From positions 1,178,001-1,242,000 of the forward strand of contig OY101116.1 in NCBI GenBank assembly GCA_956465555.1: 64,000 bases of DNA. The letters are read 5' to 3'. The notes under the pieces are model-generated. The model was not told the origin of the DNA, ran no database searches, and was given only the letters and a program-made list of their open reading frames with translations. This DNA is from Nitzschia sp. pyKryTriq1 (Eukaryota > Bacillariophyta > Bacillariophyceae > Bacillariales > Bacillariaceae). Positions 55,297 through 64,000 of this stretch are shown piece after piece (the stretch's first letter is position 1; the number at the start of each line of letters is the position of its first letter). A program made the position numbers and the translations under genes.

Positions 55297-56952
55297 ATGG
55301 CTCATCGGAAGTCCAGCTTCGTTGTCATCGCTTTGAAATTGTACACATTTTCGCTGATGTCATTCTCCTGTGAATGCTTCACTCGACCACTGCGATCTAA
55401 CTTTCGCCCGGGATATCAGACGATTACGAGTTGCGATGTATCATCATTCCCAACTACGTCTACGAACACCCATGCTCTCCTCGACGACGGAGATCTGATT
55501 GCTGCCGATGATTCCATGGATTCTACATCGACAGGTCAAAGAATCTTGGATTTATCGGTGCCCGCATTGGGAGCGTTGTTGATCGATCCGCTACTCACGA
55601 TCGCGGATACAGCTTTTGTGGGAAGATACAGCGAGTCTTCAAACGAATTGGCCGGTATGGGGTCGGCGGCAGCTTTGTTGACATTTTCTTTCTATTTGTT
55701 TAACTTTCTCTGCACGGCGACTACCCCCTTGATATCTTTGAAGCGATCATCTGGACGAGAGGCTGAAGCACTAGCAACAGGAGGTCAAGCCCTGTCTTTA
55801 GCACTTGTTCTTGGTGGCATCCTTTCTATTGGACTCATAGCACTTCGCCAGCCTCTTCTGTCTGTGATGGGAACCTCAATTTCGGGACCAGCAGCTAATG
55901 GATACGCGATCGACTTCCTGACGATGAGAGCAATTGCTGCCCCAGCTGTATTTTGCATTTCGGCCTCAACTGGAATTCTGCGAGGGTACTTGGACACCAA
56001 AACACCGATTGTTATTCTGGTATTGGCAAATTTGGTCAACTTGGGGCTCGATATAGCGCTCATTGGGTACGGAGGAATGGGACCGGCCGGTGCAGCTATT
56101 GCAACCACCACTGCCGAATGGATTTCGGCTTTGCTATTTCTCAGAGTATTGTCCGGTCGAATTCCATCGGTTGATGGTCAACTCGGGAGAAAAGATAAGA
56201 ACACCTTAGTTGTGACACCGGCACTGGCCGTTCCACCATGGTCCGAGGTCAAGCCTCTCGTTGTGGCGTCATCTTCAGTCTTCTTTCGATCTTTATCTCT
56301 TCAACTATCCCTGTCTGCTGCGGCAGCCTTTGCTGCAAGAGGTGGTGAGACTTTACCAGGTGGAGCGGCCTCCAGTATTAGCGCTCATCAGATTGCAATT
56401 CAGCTCTGGGTCTTGTGCTCTTTCATTTCAGATGCACTTGCCGCAGCATCGCAAGGCTTGGTAGCGGATGGGCTCGGCCGCAACGACCAAGACGACGTGA
56501 AGGATGTGTCGACTACAGTTTTGCGCTACAGTGCGGTCTTGGGGATAATTTTGGCCTCCCTGCTGCAAATTGGATACTCGACCGGCTTTCTACTCGATTT
56601 TTTTACGTCTGACGAAGGAACACAAGCGGCGCTGTCCGAGATCCTAACGATAATCGTTTTGGCGCAACCACTGAACTCAATAGTATTCGCGGCTGATGGA
56701 GTCTTGCAGGGAGCAGCTGAGTTCACCTACCAGGCGAAGTCTATGTTCTTGAGTGCCGGTACTGCTGCCATTACCTTTGCGTTCCTACAAGGTTTGGATT
56801 TTACCGATACACTGGTGGACGTATGGATCGCGTTGATTACTCTTCAACTAATGCGAGGACTGACTTCCGCAGTGAAAATTATCGATAAAAAGGGGCCCAT
56901 CCGGCTTCTGTCATCGTCAACTTCTTCCCCTTCTTCTGGCAGCTCATCATAG
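55297..56952 (+). CDS. MATE-family efflux transporter
   Basis: MATE proteins export organic cations, acids or phenolics in exchange for H+ or Na+. This is a single exon of 551 residues. The N-terminal hydrophobic segment (VVIALKLYTFSLMSFSCECF) and a Ser/Thr-rich linker precede twelve spans. Family marks are LSVPALGALLIDPLLTIADTAFVGRYS, ELAGMGSAAALLTFSFYLFNFL, a long second span group, and SAHQIAIQLWVLCSFISDALAAASQGLVADGLG in the second half. It resembles the plastid-envelope branch (EDS5/DinF-like), which fits the leader. Substrate cannot be read from sequence. The C-terminus is a Ser-rich tail where a tandem repeat begins. Confidence 0.9.
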   Translation: MAHRKSSFVVIALKLYTFSLMSFSCECFTRPLRSNFRPGYQTITSCDVSSFPTTSTNTHALLDDGDLIAADDSMDSTSTGQRILDLSVPALGALLIDPLLTIADTAFVGRYSESSNELAGMGSAAALLTFSFYLFNFLCTATTPLISLKRSSGREAEALATGGQALSLALVLGGILSIGLIALRQPLLSVMGTSISGPAANGYAIDFLTMRAIAAPAVFCISASTGILRGYLDTKTPIVILVLANLVNLGLDIALIGYGGMGPAGAAIATTTAEWISALLFLRVLSGRIPSVDGQLGRKDKNTLVVTPALAVPPWSEVKPLVVASSSVFFRSLSLQLSLSAAAAFAARGGETLPGGAASSISAHQIAIQLWVLCSFISDALAAASQGLVADGLGRNDQDDVKDVSTTVLRYSAVLGIILASLLQIGYSTGFLLDFFTSDEGTQAALSEILTIIVLAQPLNSIVFAADGVLQGAAEFTYQAKSMFLSAGTAAITFAFLQGLDFTDTLVDVWIALITLQLMRGLTSAVKIIDKKGPIRLLSSSTSSPSSGSSS

Positions 56953-57038
56953 CCCACAGCCATGATATTATGCCAACAACCTCCCCTTCTTCTAGCAGCT
57001 CATCATAGCCCACAGCCATGATATTATGCCAACAACCC
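56927..57038. repeat. 56-base tandem duplication across the MATE stop codon
   Basis: Two head-to-tail units of 56 bases, starting CCCCTTCTTCT at 56927 and 56983, differ at only about 2 positions. The first unit contains the last codons and the TAG of the MATE gene; the second lies in the 3' region. Confidence 0.85.
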
Positions 57039-57048
57039 CATGGAGTTA

Positions 57049-58020
57049 TCAGCTGAGCTTTCTGTATTTCGAAATCTCCAAATCGTGCACGTATCGTTCA
57101 TGAACCAATGCCAAAGTCTCGGAATCAAAGTGCCGTGCCTCCAAGTCGTTGGTATCGTTTCGAGCCGCATTTTTCTTGTGAGGCAGCATCTCTGCTGCTA
57201 TATCATAAGCCTTCATTAACGCCGTAAATTCGGAAGAAAGATTATCCATTTGCAAGACGTACTCTACCATGCGGATTTCAGCGGGATAGGATACCAAAAA
57301 GTCAGCTTGAGGCGTAAAGTGTCCATTGTAATTCAAGAGACCTTTCGGTGTTAAGTGACCCTTATCCATTTGTTGGAGCTTTTGTTGAACCCACTCGTTC
57401 ATATATTTGGGTTCTTGCAATCTCGTTCGATTGCAATCTACTGGGTTCCAATGTTTAGTGAGCTTTCGTCGGCAAATGTAGTAGAATTCGCTCAGTAATC
57501 GGTCATAAGGATCCCGAAATACAGCGAATAAATCAGCTCCCTCATAAGGATTTACTCCCTTGAGTGGGAAAAGTTGAGTCGGTAGATGCCAATACCCGAT
57601 TCGCGTCGGCCATTCGAATTGACCAGGTGGATATCGACAAACATTTCCTCGACGTTTAGGGCGATGGTTAAATAAGCAGCTTCCCCATGCTACTCTTGCA
57701 CCCAGACCTCCCACTTCTTCAATGGTCGTACCGGCCGTCTTCGGGATATGAACGAAGAGGAGTTTGCGTTTGGTGTCTTGGATGGACCTCGCGTACTCGA
57801 GACCCTTCCGGATTTCTCGATCCAGATCTATCAAGGTTTCCATTTCCGGAGTTTCTCTACCATAAGCCGGGTATGGTGACGCGGGAGAAAGAAAATCGAT
57901 GTTGAAAGCAGCCAAATCCGCACCGGAACCAAGGGATTGAAAGACGACGAACTGTAGCGGTACGTACAACAACACAAAAAGAAGCGCTATCGTTCTAATC
58001 CTGGGCGCTTTTCGAAACAT
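57049..58020 (-). CDS. Golgi-type carbohydrate sulfotransferase-like protein
   Basis: It transfers sulfate from PAPS to glycans (inferred). This is a single exon of 323 residues with a type II anchor near the N-terminus (TIALLFVLLYVPLQFVVFQSL). The 5'-phosphosulfate loop reads LLFVHIPKTAGTTIEE and the 3'-phosphate motif reads LFAVFRDPYDRLLSEFYY, both diagnostic of the sulfotransferase 2 family. Between them are paired Cys residues (WGSCLFNHRPKRRGNVCRYPPG). The 3' end lies 97 bases from the MATE gene on the other strand. Sulfated cell-surface polysaccharides are common in diatoms, a plausible product. Confidence 0.87.
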   Translation of the reverse strand: MFRKAPRIRTIALLFVLLYVPLQFVVFQSLGSGADLAAFNIDFLSPASPYPAYGRETPEMETLIDLDREIRKGLEYARSIQDTKRKLLFVHIPKTAGTTIEEVGGLGARVAWGSCLFNHRPKRRGNVCRYPPGQFEWPTRIGYWHLPTQLFPLKGVNPYEGADLFAVFRDPYDRLLSEFYYICRRKLTKHWNPVDCNRTRLQEPKYMNEWVQQKLQQMDKGHLTPKGLLNYNGHFTPQADFLVSYPAEIRMVEYVLQMDNLSSEFTALMKAYDIAAEMLPHKKNAARNDTNDLEARHFDSETLALVHERYVHDLEISKYRKLS

Positions 58021-59162
58021 AGCCTTTCACGATGAGGATACAAGTAGTGTACTCGGCTTCCAATGGACGCACTTTCTTGCACATTGAATGGTCATTAGTC
58101 ATTATATCATCATCGTCAAGTGTCAAGTGCGACAAAGTGTCGAGTTGAAAGTTCATCTTGTTTTCTGTTCTCTCTCTCGTCGACTTGAGTATGTGTGTGG
58201 GGGGGGTCAATTTGGGGGATATTACTCTATCTGTACGTGTACTTCAACGTCTGCGCTTCCTTCGATGATTGATAGGGAAAAGGGGGAGGTTTATAGACTA
58301 CTTGTACTGTACTACCGGTAGTCTACGAGTACTGGTACTGTACGAGTAGACTGGTACTGTATCATAGAGACTACCACATTACCTCTCTCTAGTAGAGAAA
58401 GAGGCGGTACTCTAGTAGAGGTCTACTGCACAGACAATGGGGGATAAACTACCAGTATGTACGTCCGTACCGTAGAGAGCGAATCAGTCTATTGACGATC
58501 ATCAATAGAATAAGGGAAAGCCAGCTCCCGTCCCATGTTATTGATTATTGATACCACCCTAGAATTACTACTACTACTAGTAGTAATGGCGGTAATTTTG
58601 CACCCCGTAGCTCTGAACCCTGCTGCCGTTGATTTTGCAAAAATACTTGTGATTCTTCCAGTCGTCCTTTTGATGTTCTTTGGTGCAATAGTGCTCAAGC
58701 CCCCCACATCCACCCCCACATCGTAGAAGTGCCCTTTGACCCACCTCTGTCGCTGTCTTTGATATTATGGTATCTTGTTTTGCTGCTTCTCAAAAGATGG
58801 TGTCTCCCATCTCCTCCCGCGTCAAAACTCAAAACTGAAAACTGCCGCCGAGCGTCTGATCGTCGTCCTTCGACCCCCTACTGGCGATTATTACTACGCA
58901 GTATCATACACGTACAGTACACGTACGAGTAAATACCGGTAACACCGCCGGTAAAAGCGTCACCCCCACGCACGCCTACCGGTACGAGTACACCGATACC
59001 GGTAGATGTTTATTGGACTGTAGCTACCAGTACCGTACAGTAAAAGGGTCCGCCTTTGTAGTGGGCACCAAACTGACTTGTGCAGTACCCGTACCGTATT
59101 AGACATTCCTCGATTGCCGATGATTGCTTAAAGTCAATCCGCTTTTGATTATTCTATCTATC
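58021..59162. repeat. Divergent spacer with GTAC clusters
   Basis: GTAC words run through 58220-58480 (CTTGTACTGTACTACCGGTAG, with CTAGTAGAG repeats) and 58900-59100. A 61-66 codon frame at 58535-58726 is hydrophobic (LLLLLVVMAVIL...), with an equally open antisense frame; it is not convincing. Confidence 0.5.
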
Positions 59163-59820
59163 ATGTCGAATAATAATGTAGCCGCCCAGGCTTTCATCGC
59201 ATTTTTGCGATGTGAAGCGCAACAAGCCGAGGAACGAGCCAAGAGTCTACGGGCCACTGCGGCGACCATAGAGGCCAACAATTTGGGAGGTACGATTGCT
59301 GTAAAGTGATGATGACGACGACGATATTCCGCGGCACTGTACTGACTGTAGCTTCGGTGGCTAGAAAGCGTGAGCGGTTCATTCAATCCTTCATTCGTTC
59401 ATCCATCTCATGCTTCCATATTTTCTTGTTCTGTTACACGATCTTTCAGGTGCAAGAAAGAAACATAAACGGGATGCAAGCACCGAAGGCAAAAGCAAGG
59501 CTCACTCCGCCTACACCTTGTTTGTGCATGAAAACTACGAAATCATCAAGAAGGAGCACACAGATTTGCCATCGCGAGAAATAATTTCCATCCTCGCCCA
59601 ACAATGGGGAAGCACGAGCGAAGAGGAAAAGCAGGTTTGGAAATACCGGGCCGAACAAGTACGAAACGAGCCCTTTCCGACGATACCAGGAATGATGCCA
59701 GATGTTCCCGAAATGGACGAAGATACACAGGATGAGGAAGACGTTATTGACGATGAAACGGGAGGGGGGAAGCGACGGGCGAGTAGAAGAGACCCTGTCA
59801 CTCCGAGTATTTCGGTCTAG
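59163..59820 (+). CDS. HMG-box protein
   Basis: HMG boxes bend DNA and act in chromatin or transcription. Exons 59163-59289 and 59450-59820 (intron GTACGA...TTTCAG, phase 1) give 165 residues. The box is at about 60-125: KSKAHSAYTLFVHENYEIIKKEHTDLPSREIISILAQQWGSTSEEEKQVWKYRAEQ, with the conserved Trp and aromatic positions. A basic stretch (ARKKHKRD) just before it could serve as nuclear signal, and the C-terminus is acidic (MDEDTQDEEDVIDDE), as in HMGB proteins. Exon 1 encodes an Ala/Glu-rich helix. The family is certain; the target genes are unknown. Confidence 0.85.
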
Positions 59821-59958
59821 ATTGGGCAGTTCTAGAGTAAAGGTTGCTGATGAGACCTACTCATGAAAGAAGCTTTAGCTAAAAAGTAGCAACCGAAGGG
59901 CTTATCACATGTGCTCTTCTTTGCAATCAGAAGTCTACAGTACTCGTAGCAACACTAG

Positions 59959-61849
59959 CTACAGTGATACTTGTGAATCAGGGCTTTCCGTCCCGCCACT
60001 CCTGCTACCATATGAAGGTTTGGGAGACAGCGACAACGACAAGATCTCCTTGATCTTGGCATCTCTGGCAACTGCATCTCTGTGGTCCAGGATGGGCACA
60101 ATGTTCATCAAACCAAAGAGAATGAATTGTACAATTTCGGATGTTCGCCACTTCCCATTATCGCATGTTCTTTCTGCATCTTGGCTGTCGGCCATGTCAT
60201 CGTTGAGGAGGTGGCAGTCTCCCTGCACCATTCCTACCAAGACCGGAAAGAGAAGTTGAGCAACCCCTGACAACGCAAAGCCAAGCCCTAGCAAGATGCC
60301 AAAGTACTTGAAGCCTAGTCGCGATGTCAAAGATCCGATGAATACTGGGTAGCAAAAAGCTCGAAACATAGTGTATGCCACAAAACTCGTGATCATCACC
60401 GTCTCGCTTTGACCGCCAAACAAAACCAAGAGCATTTGTATTTGACCAAACATCAATGTCATGGAAGTGCAAAGTTCCAGACCAATGCGATCAATCAACC
60501 ACCCTACCAACAAGGAGGCAAATATGCCCATGGACATGATGTATGTGAACCATACCGATAATTCGTGCCGTGTTTCGGCAGAAAAATCCTGTTTGTCCTT
60601 TAACTGAAGAGAGAAAGAGGACAAAGGGATCAGTAGGATGTGAGTTGCACGATAGAACGGTACAGACGAGTTTGCAATCTATCCCGATAGCACAATCACT
60701 AGTACATACCTCTGTGGATAGAGTGCCAACGTAAAAGTTCGTCGCAAACGTCGATACCAAGAAGACAAAGAACGCCCGCAAGTATGAAGCACTGGTAAGC
60801 TGATCCCAAAAAGGTTGATCCTTGAGACTTATTGCAGGTCCACCCTGCGCTAGAGACTTTCGTGACGCGGAAAAAGAATCCGTGTGATCCAGCATTCTTT
60901 GTTTGTCGCGAAGATAGGAATTGAATGGTTGCTCCACAATCCACGAGACATGAGGAGGATCATGAGCTCTGTGCTTTCCGCGGGGATGATCATGGTGATG
61001 TTCCTTACTACTACTAGGCGTCGTTTTGATAAGAATATTCTTGTCTGTATCGTATTGCTGAGTGGATCGCTTTGGCAATAGAGGCTTCGCCTCCCAATCG
61101 ATATCATCCAAATCGTCAAAAACATCTTCCTCGTCGATCGGCAAGTCGTACGGTTCGTCAGGGAAGACCAGTACGGAACCAGTAGCAAGCACAAAGAGAA
61201 TGACAGCAAAGCCCCCAAACAAGTGACCGTATGTCAGATCTCTATACACGGTCCAGAGTGAATCGAAGATGGCAAAGATCGAAAAGCTGAATGCAATACT
61301 TCCGCTCAAGCAACTCATCACGAGGTTTTCGTTGCCAGGGAAGAGATTTGCCAAGTGAATGATACAGTTTCCAATACCGGGCCCACCAAACCCAATCAAG
61401 ATGATCCCCGTCGCAAATCCCAAAAAGGTTTTGGAAAATGCAAATATGAGGCATCCTAACGAAATGCACAAACAAGCACACATGGAAGCGATACGTGGAC
61501 CACTGTAGTCCAAGACCGCCCCCAAGATCAAGGCCGCAACCATGGAGATGCTGGTTGCCCAGGAGAAAATCGTAGTTGTTTGTTGCAGCTCAAGGCCTGC
61601 TCCTCCACTTTCTTGTGGAACGGATAGGAGAGTCTGATCGATACTTGCCCAACCAAAGATGAGCCCTCCCGACAAGGCGTTCTGCAGCATACCGAAGACA
61701 AACAACCCGATGCGCGTCGGCCACGGCGGCAGAGACTCGGAATCGGTGGCTCGATAAGGAAAACATCTACGCAACATCGGTCTGGATGTTGCACCATGGT
61801 TGTCCGATATGATACTCATGTTGTTGAAAGCAGATTGCTCGTTCGTCAT
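59959..61849 (-). CDS. MFS transporter, SLC43 (LAT3)-like
   Basis: SLC43 proteins move large neutral amino acids or purines. Exons 60710-61849 and 59959-60603 join in phase 0 (594 residues). The first half has spans ending SVPQESGGAGLELQQTTTIFSWATSISMVAALILGAVLDYSGPRIAS and LIFAFSKTFLGFATGIILIGFGGPGI, matching SLC43/FMP42-type sequences. A long cytosolic loop (about 245-340) is His- and Asp-rich (KEHHHDHPRGKHRAHDPPH). The second half resumes with WDQLTSASYLRAFFVFLVSTFATNFYVGTLSTE. Its substrate is not determined by sequence. Confidence 0.82.
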
Positions 61850-62731
61850 CTTTCACCTCTGTTTTCAAAATAAATTATGAGAACGGTGCGAGTAGACTAG
61901 TAGACGACACGTTCAAAATTCGGACGATGATTTATTGATGTTTCGAAGGGAAAAGCCGTTGCTCTGTTCTTCTTTCGTACCGTACTGTCTGTACCGGTAC
62001 AGGTAGGACCTATAGCATTGGCATTGGTGATTTTTATTCAAAACGCGCCTCTATTCATTCTTCTTTGGCTTTTCAAGATATTTGTCCATGTCTTCGCTCG
62101 GAGTGGCGTCACTTTTTTTTTGCTCTCATCTCTCATCTTTTCTTTCATCGTCGTGCGCTGCATGCGTTGTGCCGTGTTGTGTCGTCTCGCTCTCATCATC
62201 CGTCATCATTATTTATTTTCGCATCATGATCACGGAACTCGACGCGCGAACGAATTTCAAATTCTGAAGAATCATCGCGCATGCAGCATCACGCGATTTT
62301 CGAACTCCGTCTGACGGCCAGACAAAAGAACGCAATCCTCGGCCGACCGGCGCGCTTGCCGTTGGGCAGCAACATTTTTTAACCCAACGTAGAAAAGTCC
62401 ACGAGCTTCACGGCCGGTGGGCTTGATTTACTGTACTCGTACCAGCAGGTACAGTAGACTACCAGTATGCTATTTAAAGAATACTGGTACTGTGTGCAAC
62501 GCTGGTACTCGTTACGGCACAGTACTATTGTACAGTACAAGTACCGGTGACCGGTGAAAGACACAAGACAAAAGATATCCGAAGACGCGTGACAATCAGT
62601 GACTTCTGCTTTCTGTTGTTATTATCATCAACCGGTTCAATAAAATCCTCTCCATCTACACGCACAGTATTCGATTGTAGTATTCATAGCACACCGGGGT
62701 GTGGGAAGAAAGACCAGAATCATCATCAATC
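61850..62731. other. Divergent spacer, SLC43-like / sugar transporter
   Basis: It holds both transporter promoters. GTAC words are at 61978-62006 and 62430-62550. A T-rich stretch around 62100-62130 is not coding. No RNA gene is seen. Confidence 0.45.
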
Positions 62732-64000
62732 ATGCCTAGCACGAACTTATCGAGGGGTGGTGGGCTCAGCCCTCCCCCCGAATCGGAAACGATCTACAAG
62801 ACCCACGAGGGAGAACACAGTGGAGACTTTAGCGACCAGAACCTCAAGCTTACTCGCCAGACGTTCATCTTTGCCATGTGCGCTGCCGTGAACTCGTGTA
62901 ATTTGGGTTACGATGTCGGTGTCAGTACACATGCCAGTGCTCTGATTCAGACTGATATGGGGCTGACCGATGTGCAACGAGAACTCTTTATTGGAAGCTT
63001 GAATTTCTGGTCGATATTCGGATCCTTGTTTGCACATTGGATCTGCGATCGATATGGACGTCGCCATTCCTTCAAGGTTGCGGCTGTTGGATTTATTATC
63101 GGACTTGTCATTATGGCTGCTGCTGGGAATTACACCGTACTTATGGTGGGCAGAGTATTTGTCGGCTTTGGCGTAGGTTAGTACTTTGGTCCAACAAGTG
63201 TTATGCTTGTGACAAGAGAGCAATCTCATTTTTATGAAATGAACTCTTCGGTTTTGGCGTACCTAGGTTTCGGACTGGCAATTGATCCGCTTTATATTTC
63301 AGAGATTTCTCCAGCTGCTCACCGTGGTCGGTTGGTAACCTGGTCTGAAATCGCCTTGAATGTCGGAATTGTTCTGGGATTCTTCTCGGGTATTCTCTTT
63401 TACAACTTGGACGATAACGTGGAATGGCGAGTCATGTTCGCCATGGGATGCATCCTACCCATTATCATGATCATATTGGTCCAGACAGTAATGCCAGAAT
63501 CGCCGCGTTTCCTTGTCGACAAGGGTCAAATTGCAGAAGCCAAGGAAATCTTGATAAAGTTGTATCCCGAAGGTAAGAAGAAACAAAACGAGGAAATGGC
63601 GTTGTACCATCTGAAGACCAATGGAAAGACTTACTGTTATTCAATTTTCTACTAGGATTCAATGTGGATCCTATTGTGCGGGACATCCAGGAAGCGATAG
63701 AACGTGAACGCATTGCGGAACAAGCGGTTGGTTGGCACGTGATCATGTTCCCGACCCCTGCGATCCGTCGAATGTTGATTGTCGGTGTAGTCACAGCTAT
63801 TTCACAGCAAGCTGTGGGTATTGACGCGATTCAGTATTATCTTAATGATGTCTTGGCGGAGTCTGGAATCGAAAGCGAAAAGGCGAGACTTGGTATCCTC
63901 ATGATGCTTGCCATCATCAAGTTAGTATTCATTGTCGTGGGTGGTTACTTCTTTGATATCCGTGGAAGAAAGCCACTTTTCTTCATTTCGTTGGTTGGTA
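62732..64000 (+). CDS. Sugar porter (MFS, SP family), 3' end outside window
   Basis: This is a sugar/H+ symporter-type protein. Visible exons are 62732-63176, 63267-63572 and 63656 to the window edge. The SP signatures are QTFIFAMCAAVNSCNLGYDVGVS in span 1, FAHWICDRYGRRHSFKV (D-R-x-G-R-R) and [35 protein letters not shown], which is the classical PESPR-family motif set, followed by VMPESPRFLVDKGQ. Exon 3 gives ISQQAVGIDAIQYYLNDVLAESG, the family QQxxGIxxxxYY motif, then GGYFFDIRGRKPLF. The start at 62732 follows a short leader; the frame is open before it only from 62699. It is divergent from the SLC43-like gene. Confidence 0.9.

Noticed and set aside
58489-58726. Overlapping sense and antisense frames of 60-76 codons
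   Set aside because: Both are low complexity (poly-Leu / poly-Ser) and neither has family support.

Overview
This window is nuclear DNA of a photosynthetic stramenopile, almost certainly a diatom. The evidence is a light-harvesting (FCP/Lhc-type) antenna gene; several proteins with a signal peptide followed by an ASAFAP-like cleavage motif, the bipartite address for secondary plastids; a nuclear-encoded plastid sigma factor and a PsbM-like photosystem II subunit; proline/serine 'PSxxPS' stalk repeats; and short GT-AG introns of roughly 60-250 bases. The species cannot be fixed from the sequence alone.

The window holds about 28 genes on both strands. Left third (1-26 kb): a TauE/SafE exporter cut by the window edge, an ASA1/GNB1L-like WD40 protein, a PLP aminotransferase, inorganic pyrophosphatase, a Sec66-like ER translocon subunit, the thylakoid insertase ALB3, a 2.4 kb gene-free stretch with miniature inverted-repeat elements, a large SPRY-like protein, a plastid sigma-70 factor, an SMP-domain protein, a prolyl-4-hydroxylase-type oxygenase, a DUF1995 protein, a lumenal pentapeptide-repeat protein and a divergent TALE homeodomain protein. 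Middle (26-46 kb): an mRNA cap methyltransferase, bestrophin 1, an Lhc antenna protein, PsbM-like, a NOA1/YqeH GTPase, a second DUF1995 protein, dynein light chain LC8, a T7-like organelle RNA polymerase, a METTL27-like methyltransferase, a small secreted or plastid protein and bestrophin 2. Right third (47-64 kb): a tandem pair of large secreted proteins that are near-identical over most of their length, a fossil Ty3/gypsy fragment, a MATE transporter, a sulfotransferase, an HMG-box protein, an SLC43-like transporter and a sugar transporter cut by the right edge.

Many genes serve the plastid: antenna and PSII subunits, the ALB3 insertase that places such proteins in thylakoids, a sigma factor for plastid transcription, a lumenal protein, two DUF1995 proteins and bestrophin-type anion channels. 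There is no sign that they form an operon; each appears to have its own promoter. Spacers are filled with a recurring GTAC-based vocabulary (GTACCGGTAC, GTACAGTAC and relatives).

The points most worth a second look are the tandem secreted pair, with its sharp identity boundary, optional stalk and repeated terminal domain; the TTAA-flanked palindrome-rich element at about 12.2-12.6 kb; the divergent TALE homeodomain; the two possible C-terminal tails of ALB3; and the GTAC spacer lexicon. Exon limits were set by eye from GT/AG sites, reading frame and family alignment; transcript data could revise them.
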